Positions 13,301 to 25,300 of a stretch of DNA of 60,000 bases are shown here, piece by piece (position 1 is the first letter of the stretch; each line of letters starts with the position of its first letter). The notes under the pieces were generated by a model. It saw only the letters and a program-made list of their open reading frames with translations, was not told the DNA's origin and searched no databases. A program made the position numbers and the translations under genes. Source of the DNA: Membranipora membranacea (lineage: Eukaryota > Bryozoa > Gymnolaemata > Cheilostomatida > Membraniporidae); the NCBI GenBank assembly GCA_914767715.1, contig OU612074.1, positions 13,752,062 through 13,812,061 on the forward strand, given 5' to 3'.

Positions 13301-16300
13301 ATGTTTTATTTACCTTATAACAGGTGGTGACAGTAGATTTGACCTCTGACCCATCGCTGTCCCTGTCACATCGTTATTACTTACTGCCCGTGTCAGCGTG
13401 TACGTACAGTGGTGACTCAGAGACTACTGATCTACCTAAGATGTACCTCAAACCTGGCCAGCTGACCAGGATAGATAGGAACGCTCTCAATATACTCGAT
13501 AACGCTGACGATAGCACCATGGGTGAGTCTGTTATGCAGTGTAAGCTGGTTGATTCAGACTTTATCATTCAGAACTCCTATTAATTCAGGCAAGGAAAAT
13601 TGGTCTCTTCGGCCAGACCTCAAAGCATTCTAATGTCACTTAATTCATACTCTGTTTTAGTAGGACACAGTTTTGTTGTCCCAAGAGGTTTTGATTAAGT
13701 AAACTGCACTGTACATAAGACCAAGTCCTGTTTGGCTGCATTTGGAATTGCTTCCCTTACTGAGCAGTGGAAAGGAAGCAAGCCTGTGTGCAGGTAAACT
13801 GAAACATACTTGGATCTAGTTATAAATTAGTGTTGATAATTAAGTGTTCAAACATAAACATAAAAATTAATGTAGACAGAAATATGTGATGTTAGCTGAA
13901 TCATCAATGTCATAAATGTTCCACAATGTGGACCGCAGTTTTCATAATTGTAGAACTTTGAGTGAGTTGACTGATTTGAGACCTAAGCTGCAGAGAAAAA
14001 TATTTCATTCAAGTTTTTTCTCCTTTCCTGCTATCATGCTGTGAACAATCAAGTTATTGAATCACAAGGAGCAAACTAAAGCAAATATTGCCACTCTGCA
14101 TTAAATATACACTGTTTTATTTGGCAGACAATATCATCCTGGACAGATGTTTCCATAATGTGCCAAGAAATTACGGCAAAAGTTGAGGGAGAAAAAATTA
14201 TAATGTTTTGTGTTTGAAGAATCAATTGGTTCACTATGTTGCCATATTACTCTGGTTTATTCCACGCTGCAGATGTAGACGGAGAGGAGATAGGAGTATC
14301 AGCACAGAGACGCGGAGAGGAGTCATCGTACTTTGTCTCTCAGCTGATCAGTGTAGTTAATCAGTGTGAGTGGAGGGCTGTGTTTGTAACGCTCGCTGAG
14401 TCGCTGAGTAAGGAGAAGATTAGTCATACAGGACTACAAGAAGAGGACTCTGGGTCAGCGTGTAAACTTACTATACTCAGGTAAGTACTTATCAGTGTAG
14501 TTAATCAGTGTGAGTGGAGGGCTGTGTTTGTAACGCTCGCTGAGTCTCTGAGTAAGGAGAAGATTAGCCATACAGAACTACAAGAAGAGGACTCTGGGTC
14601 AGCGTGTAAACTTACTATACTCAGGTAAGTACTTATCAGTGTGAGTGGAAGGCTGTGTTTGTAACACTGGCTGAGTCTCTGAGTAAGGAGAAGATTAGCC
14701 ATACAGGACTACAAGAAGAGGACTCTGGGTCAGCGTGTAAACTTACTATACTCAGGTAAGTACTTATCAGTGTAGTTAATCAGTGTGAGTGGAGGGCTGT
14801 GTTTGTAACACTGGCTGAGTCTCTGAGTAAGGAGAAGATTAGCCATACAGGACTACAAGAAGAGGACTCTGGGTCAGCGTGTAAACTTACTATACTCAGG
14901 TAAGTACTAAACTTACTATACTCAGGTAAGTACTTATAGCTGTCTCAGCATGTTGACCTAGTTTAAGTGCACAAATGTTGTCCGGGTCACTCTCACCATT
15001 GTCAACTGATTAGAATTTGGTTGATAATGGATTGCCACTACCGGCAACCTTGGTTGAGCGACGAGTACAAATGGCCAGAGTATGAAGTGATGTAAGTATG
15101 ATGGACCAAAGCTTGTACCTGATAATTGTAGGTAAATCACTAGCACTTACTACATTGATCTAATAAATGTAACTTACCTGAAGATATTTTATCAGAACTT
15201 TTGTGTTTGTTATCTACGGGCTACGGGCCACAGACTATCACATTTCGCGTCCGACTCAAATTTCCATTTGTTATCACCACAGTTGAGTGAAGTTTATAAG
15301 TCGAAGGAAAAGTTTGCCTTAATGCCCTTGATCGGAATAGTGAAAATACTTCTTTTTGCTAACGTTTACTCAAGCTAATTCCATTATATAGGCTGCCACC
15401 TTAGCTAGCTTTAATTGGTGCTACATAACTTCATGTCACCTCCAAAATAGCTAAATCAAAGCTAATACTCGCTCGCATATCCAGTGGATGTCGCCAATAA
15501 CTGTCAGTTACATATCACTTTGTCAAACTCGATATATATTCTTATATTGTAATTATATTGTATTGTATTTATATTGTATTGTATTTATTTGTAATATATA
15601 TATTGCGTTTATATTGTATCTATATTAAACAGATTACCTAACCTTGGAGGAGAGGCAGATGAGCTGATCACACACTTACTACAAGCCACTATCAGAGCAG
15701 ACTTTGAGACCATGCACTGGAACTTAGAATATCTCTTCTCTAAGGTAATACTAGCTACTACTGGGAGAGTATCTTGCAAAGTCCTATAAATCGATGTTTT
15801 CATACCAAATGAAAAATATCAACCCCTTATAATAGAAAAGCTGCCCTTTCCCCTAGCCCCAACCAAAGGGGTGTAGGGCTCAAACATCCTACACATAATA
15901 ACTTGCCCACTGTTGATAAAAGGCTTCAATTCCGATGGTAAACCATTATACAAGTTCTCCATGAAGATTGATCCATACGGATGTTGAAATTTGATGAATG
16001 TTTACAATATGTTCTGCACTCTTTTTGATAGCCTGGAATATCGTTAGTAAACTTAGAAAAATTTAGTCATTTGTTACATAAAACTTTAGTCATTTCTGCG
16101 TTGACTTGATTTGACATTTCCTGTTTTAGAATCCAACAGCAAGTGATGAGTTTGCCTCGAATCAGTGTCTGTACACATATGACATGAAGTCGGGGCGGGG
16201 TGCTAATACCACAGTAGATGATATACTGAGAGACTGGAGAGGCATGGTTAAGTTATATAACATATGTGCAGAGTACTCTCAGCAGACAGCAGAACTAAAG

Positions 16301-19300
16301 CAGGCTGTGAACTTACACAAGTTCAGTTATAAGTCACTACAGCTGATCTACGGAGCTGACAAGAATTACTTGGTGAGTAGGGACCACATAAGTTGTAACC
16401 ATAGACTAGACTAGACATATAAACATAGTGGTAATCATAGAATAGTATTATTATTAAGTCTATGGTGGTAACTCCTCTTCTTTGTGGTTTATTTGAGTGT
16501 GGTGCTCTCTGCAGTGGATGAACCCTTACTCATCGTAATTGAATTGAGTTAAATCTACTCCCCTTTTCCCGTCTTCCCCATCATTGATTTAAATTTTTAT
16601 TGAATTTCATTCAGAAGGGATCTCTCTCCTTCAAGTGTAGTCTCTTGTTCTCTAACGGAATATCTCCACGCATAAGAATCAATTGACTTTTGGTGGATCT
16701 ATCCTTGAATGTCACTAGAAAATCAATTAACAGTTGTTTTTGATGCCATAGCCAATGAATTATAAGGAGAACCAAAATGGTTAAAATTTATTTATTTATT
16801 TATTTATTGAGGTTTTCTAAAAGTTTTTAATTGAAGCAAATTAAAAATAACTTGTTGACCTCACACACATTAACAAAGATTCAAAAAATGACTTGAATAA
16901 AAAGATATAAGTGGTAGGGTGTTACATACGATATATATAGTGAGTAGGATAATGAAAGCATAGTATCATAAATTGCATGAATAAGATGAAAAAAGAAAAG
17001 AAGAAACAGAGAGTGGCAAACAACAATACAAGTTAATAACATTAGGTAGGATTAAATGATAATGATTCATGAGGCTTGGCTGATTTAGTTACAAATGTAT
17101 GCAAAATATTTAAAGAGGCTGATTTGCCTAGGTTTGATCTAAATCAGGGTTTCATTATTGCACAGTTGCTACGAAGTGATGCGTATGTCTGTTTAATTTG
17201 CTAATGAGATGAAGTATGTGCTTGGATGCACGGCCTTTATGGACCCTCGATTTGACAAACTTGTGAAAAATAAAACTCCTTCTACTGTGGAGAGTATGTA
17301 AATTTAGGAGTAAGCGGCCAGATGTGACAGAAAATTGTTTGGAGGCTGAAGTTATAATTCTGATTGCTTTATTTTGTACTTTTTCTAATGTTTCTGAATT
17401 TTTGGCTAAACCATCAAGGTACAATGATGAGCAGTATTCTACTATAGGTCTGATCAGTGATTTGTAAGTCTTCAATGAGTTTTCTACTGTCATGTATTTT
17501 TTTAGTTTTGATAACAACTAGACCATTTTGTTTGCTTTAGAGGCATGTAGACATCTGCCCGTCTATTAAGTCTTGTTCTGAACGATATAAATGTGTGTCT
17601 GTTGAAATTCCAAGATCTGAGCTGTGTGTATGATATATGTCTATGATCTATGTCCAAGATCTATGCTCATGGTCTTTGATCTGTGATCTATGTCTATGTG
17701 CTGTATCTATAATCTATATTCTGTCTGTAGGTGACGCTGTCATGGCAGGGAGATAAGAAGCCTAACGGAGAGAAGAGAGAATATCCATTTGAGGTGAAGT
17801 TCTCCATGTACAGAACTAACGTAGAGAATACAGCCGGATATAATCCACATAATCTCACCTCTCACTTCCTAGAGTATATCATCAACTCTCCTTCTACTAC
17901 ACTCGCTCAGTTCATGAAGGTATTAAACTTATTATATTGTGTCACATTTTAAGTATCATCAATCGTTCATTATTATGAGGAAAACAAACAATGCGTAGGG
18001 AAAATTGTAACTGACTGGAGTATAACTTTGCTGCTAAGTCTCATTTAATGTTTTATCCTGTTAGAAATGTGAGGAAATGCTTTGCCCTTCCAGCATTCCA
18101 AGTTTGGTTCACATAAGAGATAAAGATTAAAAGTATTGTGATCACTCCAAATCAATAGTTTTTTAGACTTTTTCACCAAACCCGAATTCACCACTAAATC
18201 TCAAATGTTTATTCATGAGTAAGTTATTGTTCCTTGGTATATTTTGTGCACACTAAAACTGTTACAGTTGCGTATGTATTCACTGGCAAATAATTGGACA
18301 CCAAACTATTGCTAAATTAAGGAATATTGAATGGGTTTGATATTGTACTACCATGATGAAATCATCAACCATGTCATGACATTTTTGTTACCTTAAAAAT
18401 CAAATGCATCAGGACAGTGCTTTCAACTTTTGGAAATTGGTATACTAGTTTTTCAGTATTGAATAATAAAAGTGTTTGTAGAAGTGGTTTAGGCATGAGT
18501 AGTATATTGCAGTGTGTTAGTTCTTCTCACCCTCTGATTTTAGGTTCTGTGTGATACAGTAAAGCCTTTAGCAGCTATTAACAGACTTCCAGAGATTTCT
18601 GCATTTGGCCTGCAACATTCATCCGTAAGTTTTACCGCTATGAGTTTCTTGTTGTGCCAGCTTGCTCATGCCTTCAATTATTAAATGCCTTCATGTATTA
18701 AATTATTCACAAGAAGAAAAGTGCGTCGTTTTGCATATAAAGTAAAATTTATGGCCGGCTTACATTCAGTCCTCCTCATTTTTCTATATTAAAATGCAAC
18801 ACTAGGTAGCCAACATCTATTTGTTCATATACAACGAGATTAACAATATCTCTATCTATCTCTATAACTAGAACTTTGAAGAACTGAAATTTACAAATCA
18901 TGGCTCACCTAGGATAATTGTCGTCTGCTTATCTTTGTAGAAATCTATTCCACAAGCCTCATTCACAATTTTGGTACAGTCAGCTACATTCATACGTATC
19001 AGCTACAGACATCAGTACCTAATCGATATAACATTGTGTGAGGGAGATCGAGTACTGGTCAGGGACGGGGCGTACAGTCTATTCGACTCGCAGCCTGTAG
19101 CCTATACTAATAACTATGTCTCAGCTCAAGGGTTAAAGGTAGGGGAACACTCAGGAGGGTCTTTTAATTAGAAAGAGTGATCCTTTACTAAAGCAAGTTA
19201 TCACTATCACACCGTTCAACATTATCACTCACTTGGTCTTTCAATTAGACAAGATTGATACGAAATTGATCATTGCGAATGTATATAGTTCCATTAAAGT

Positions 19301-22300
19301 GTGAGCGATTTCTGAGCAAGACCCTAGCAGCCATCATTGAGAGAGCAATGAGATGGCGACTGTAGCCTTTTTTAATTGAAAGACCCCCCAGAATTGTATG
19401 TGATAACTTCATCGATAACTATGATTGAGACCAGCACACGATTTACAGGCATTGCTCTTACCATCTGGCTAACTTGGTACATGATTTCTAATGACTTTTG
19501 TCACTTGAGCCCCACATTGGTTTATCAATGTGGCTCAACCTCTTTATACTTTATAGAACTTTATAGAATATTTATAGAACCTTTATATCCTTCCAGTTTG
19601 TAGCTCATATAGTCCACTGAAATAAGGAAGGTTTTGCTTGATCTCACCCATACTCGTCACATTATTCTGCTAGGCATTATAAGATTATATTTGCCCTCAT
19701 TACAGATGTTCCTGGCGAGCTATGAGGAGAACGTTCAGTCACAGTTAATGAGAAATCAGTCTATGGCTGGAGTTCCGGCTACCTCAGCTGATGAGGAGAA
19801 TCCTCAGACCCCTTCTAATCTGCAGGGTAGGTGTTATCTGCAGAATATAAGGTAAATATACAGGGAAGGTGTAATCTACGGAATGTGAGGTAAATATACC
19901 GGGTAGGTGTTATCTACATAGTATGAGGTATATCTATAGGTTAGGTTCAATCTACAGGGTGTAAGATAAACAGACAGGGTAGTTGTACAAAACATAGGTT
20001 AAAGTTCTTATTTCATAATAGCGTAAGAGCTTTTGATCATGATTTCGTTTGGTTACCTTCTCACTATATTTGTTCTGCTTTTCCGATGCTCATTCAAATT
20101 ATCTGCTCAGGGATTTCTGTATTCCACCAAATAACATAATCCATTGGGCTGAAAGACTCACAGTGATGTATAGTGTGAGTATTGATATCATACTCATTGT
20201 AGGTTTAGATGGTTTAGAATCGTTGCTAAGCGCCCCGGCTCGACCTTCTCCCCCCATGAGACAGGATCCTTCACCCAAACCGACCTTCCAAAACACAAAC
20301 TCCCCAGCTGTGGCTCCAAGTCCTCTCGGAGGGTGAGTACATTATTGGAATATAAATACACATGTTAGTCATACTATATGGAAAACCTTATTTGTTGTTT
20401 ATTCACAAACATTATGGTTGGAGTTATTTACACACAGATTAAACTGGAATGAAAGCTCGGCAAGAAAGCTTTGACATTGTTGTATTTCCCAAACATTCAA
20501 GTTTCCCAAAACATATTACCAAAACAAAATTTCCCAAACATTCAATCTATTTCCATTTTAATTTATATTCATTCTCTTTTTTCCTTTTTTTTATTTTTGG
20601 CACTATTCGAAAAACATTCCGCTACTGGAATGAAATGGACTGCCAATAAAAGTGTTAAAAAAAAGAAAAGAAAAGTGTTTGTTCTTAAACATTGAAATGG
20701 TTAACTTCTTAACTTGATTGAGGCTCAATAACGTAGTGCTGATGGACCTCTTGGTCTCTACATAAAAACAATTACAAAAATTTTATGTATTTAACTTTGT
20801 TGGCTGTCCAACTCGGTAAAATCTATGATAATCTGTGTAACGTGAATATCAGTAAAATGCTGCTCATTATTTTAGATTTGGATCACCGTTAGATATACCG
20901 ATTACATCACCAGCTTTGCACTCACCAGCTAATATGCCTGCTGCCAGTCCGGCATCTAACGTCATCGCTGCCAGCCCTTATCATCATCATGGTGAGTTAT
21001 GATACCACTGTCTCCTAAATGTGGTCTGGTAATTGTATTGGTAAATACTGCATGAATTTAACTTTTATCCTGCCTGTAACTCATTCCAACAATCTGGAGT
21101 TATCTACCTACACCTAACATGAACAGACAACTCCACACAATAACAAACCAAAACACATCAGCCAATCAAACCACAAGCACAACGGTATATTCAGAAATGC
21201 TCAATAGTGATACATGAGTAGATAACACCACAGAAGCAATAACCAACACAACCCATAATACAGACAAGTCCCCATTATTGGCCCGAATCCCAGTCTAACT
21301 TTCATCTAGAAAGGGTTGCTGTAGCATAAGATTTTTATCTCAGAACATTCTCTACAGTCTACAGTGTTCCTGAAATGAATGTAATAGTGACAGTATGTAG
21401 AAGCTGCTGATGATTGTCACCGAAGTAGACTTGGAGCCTCGGATCGATTATAGGAAGCATCCAGCTGGCCCGATTATAGATTAGGAAACTGCAAAAATTT
21501 GTCATTGCCATCACTATCTTTCCATTTTTTACAAAATTATGGCGCGATATTCACAAGAGTGAGTGTGTTTTCATGCTTTTAGGTACACCGCAGGGTTTGG
21601 ACAGCTCACAGAATAGTGGGGCATTCTCCAGCACGTCCCCTAAACCTGCGTGGATGAACTCACCTGCAGCTGGATCACAGGCTAATTCAGGAGGAGGTAA
21701 CTACTCACTATCTCCCAGAGCTGGTACAAGCGGGGGGCTGCAGCAGACGTCCCCTAGTGAGTTATCTTAGATGTTGTCTGATACAGCTATGAAATTTAGC
21801 CTGTCCAAAATTCTTTCAGTGCTGCAATCTATTATTGCAGACTCATTTCGGTCTAGCATACATCAGCTCCTGATGTTTTCTAGTGGTAGCAATGACTGAT
21901 CGAACTTTGTGAAACTTGTTAGATTATAGAATGCCACAGAATCTCATTTGCAGTGGTTCAAGCATAAACAGCGCTGATTAAAACCCAAAGATTCAGAGCA
22001 TGCTTGAATAGTAACACCTTACTAAGTAATGAGAAAGTGGGATGAAAGAACACAACTCCTAGTAGTCAATAGCGCGCTATCTAATTAGCGCCACCAACCC
22101 ATTCTTTTTTGGGGATGGTGAGATGGCTAAATCAGTTAGCGTACTTGCTATTCACTGCCAAACGATTTGTGCCGCAGAAGTCGTGGGTTAGAGTCTCACT
22201 GGGGGAGCTTTCAAGGTTTATTGTTCCAGCCACCAGCACCCTTGGGTGTATAACTCTCGATCAGTATTGTTCACATCCGTTTTCTTCTCCAGGTATGAAT

Positions 22301-25300
22301 AGACTACTGCCTCAGAGATCTGGATACATAGCTCCTCCCACAGCGCTCTCACATGACTCGCTGCTTAAGATCCTAACTCCTAGTACGGGTGGCAGCACTG
22401 CGGAGGGTAGTGGTATGTCCCACAAAAATATACCCTGTCCTTTGGAGAGGTTCTTAGGCTCAGCCCTATTGAAGAGGCATCTGACTAAAGTTCTCAACTC
22501 TGATGTTCATACAAAGGTAGGTATGGAATTTTAAAAGCAATCAGAATATTCAGTTAAATGAGCGAAGACATCCAATAGAGACCAATATCATGTGTTAGAG
22601 GTTGTCTGGCTGGACAACACTAGCCTTGTCACGTGGCCAAAACAAAACATGTTGCTGAATGACAAGGCTAGGATAATCCCGCAAATAAAATCCCAATGAA
22701 ATGGCATAAGGACTTCTTCGATTCGATTCAATTCAATTTTTATTATATATCTTCTTTTTTTTGTATTTGAAATCAATGTATGTATTCTTTATCATGACTC
22801 AATGTCCTATGCGTTGTCAGTGCCATATATGACATATATTTGTCCTCAGTTGTTACATGGAGGGGCCCCTCTCAAGATTGGCCACCAGGCACAGTGAAAA
22901 TCTCATTGAACACAAATTCGGAGTTGTCTTGTCTTGGTTATTTTCCATTCCGTGCGTTTTGAATAGTTCCATATACTTAATATTAAATGTAAACTATCCT
23001 TGATAAACGTATCCTATTAAACAGGTAAATTTTAGTTTGTGAGTATTAGTATTGTCCTCCGTCTGACGCCCCCACCCCCCCTAATGTTAATCTAGCGCTC
23101 TCTTGCTATTTTACAGATCACAGTTATAACATCAGGTGTAGAGCCCGGGACTGTGATGTGGAACTCAGACTCATTACAATACAGAGTTAATATGAACAGT
23201 ACATCACAAGCACTACAGCTAACAGTGACAGGTCTTCCTACCAGTACAGGTATGGTGTTTACTGTACAGGCTGTCATATATGTAGCATACAGAGATAGTT
23301 CGATTCAGATCTAGCTCTGGCTATAGAGACATCCTAGTCATCACATGGGGGTTATCATGTGTAGACTTTAAAGAAATTGGGGTGAAATTCTTAGTTTAAA
23401 GTAGTCTGATGATCATGGAAACATGTTCTTATAACAGACATAATGGCTTGCAATAGCTTTTACCGACACTTGTACTAAATATATACATTATTATTGTTTA
23501 GGTATTTGGGTGTTCCTGTTTTTACTAACTGCTAAGAAAACATAGACCTACTAATAATAAACCTTTATTATTAGTAGGTCTATGTAAGAAAATAATAAGC
23601 TCAGATTTAACACCTCATGATTTCACTGTGACCAAAAATTTATCTGTGTTAGAAGAAGGCTTACCTTCATTCCTTATAATGGATTACCTTATCTTCTTTG
23701 ATGTTGGCTTTGATTCGACTTTATGTGTATGTGGAGTTTCCTTCTTTTCTTTGTGGGAAATAACATGCAAGATCGGACATTTCTGAATAAAAAAGTTGTA
23801 TAAGTGCCGAAACCTTGCCATTATCAACCCCCTCTACCTCCCATGAATTTCCACCAACACCACATCATCAGACTTATTTTAAGCCAGGTGAGACAGTTCT
23901 TTTTATGACACTGATATATTGATTATGTCTACTCTATAACCAGCTGACCCGTGGCTTGGTGAGGACCTGAGATCTCTAGAGAAGTACTTCAGTCAGAGGG
24001 TGGCTAACTATCCGTATAAACAGAACAACATGCTCTCATTCTGTAGGATGACTGCAGCGCCAGCTAAATGTGTCAGAGATTTTATACAGATCATCAAACA
24101 CCAAATGGTTAGTCTCAAAGTGATACGGGTATCATCTATAAAGCCACCCTTAAGTTAAGTTACTGCTTGTGTAGATTGATAAACGCTCCCTGGAACTACA
24201 AGATGTTTTCAACATCTAATGTCAAGACAGATAAAAGACATTGCAGTGAAAGTGTGGGGGGGGCTATATTCTTACTTGAGCATTATTCTAGACACAGAAA
24301 TGTGCTTATTTACGATATGTACACAATCTTGATCAGAATTTATACCTCTCTGTCCAATAGTACAATTTCTGGTGATATCAGATACTATTTACAATGCACA
24401 CAATAGTTATTTCTGTGCACTCTTAGTCAATCAGTCTTGTGAGTTATTCGCAGGAAGTAAAAATCTCCCTTCCACACAGGCTTGATAAAGTGAAGTTTAT
24501 GTTGAGCTCAAATTTACACGCCATATGTTCATACATGCTGCCACGTTAGCCAGCAAAGATTGGTGCCAGCTACTAATAAGTAAACCTCTCTTGTCTCGAG
24601 GGATTTACCCTGGCTTCTCCCTACCCACAAGCCACAAATCTCGAATCATATCTCAACCCGCAACTCTCACAAATCACACACTTCTCAGACTCAGACAACT
24701 CTTGTGATCACAAAAACCAACTGATCGAACTACTCATCCTTCTAACATCAAAGATCTGTTCTATCAGTGATAATCAAAATTGTCCTGGGGTCTTTGAGCA
24801 ACTAGGGTTGTCAATCACCTGTTCTCTGGAGAGTACAGTCTCATACCACCACCCTCCCCTCCCCCCACATAAGACAAGACAAGACAAGTAACCCTCAAAC
24901 TGACTAAACTAACATCTAGCTAATCAAGCTAAATCCTTGATTTGAGATCTAAAGAAAAGTTCAGCTCATTTAGAACATTGCTCTTCAACCATATGTTATC
25001 AACATAATCAGCAACAGTAATGGTATTTCTATTCAATTTTCTTTCTGTTTTTTTTTGTTTCTTAATATTTTTCTGGCACTGATTGCAAAACATTGTAATG
25101 AGATGACTTTGGTTGTCAATAAAAGTATATTTTCCCCTCTACAGTAACCTTCCTTCTCTGTACACTTACAGGCTCCTGAGGCTGGACACAGGTGGAGAGT
25201 AGAGTGGTGTCTCACTGCTCCTCACGAGGCCTCCAGACGTCTGGAGAGAGGAGATAAATCCTTCCTGGAGACGGGAGTCGGAGCTCTGGTGGTACAGCCA

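Noticed and set aside
22620-22671. 12-bp inverted repeat with 28-bp loop in MED14 intron 24
   Set aside because: Short arms and a long loop; could occur by chance, and no flanking duplication was seen.
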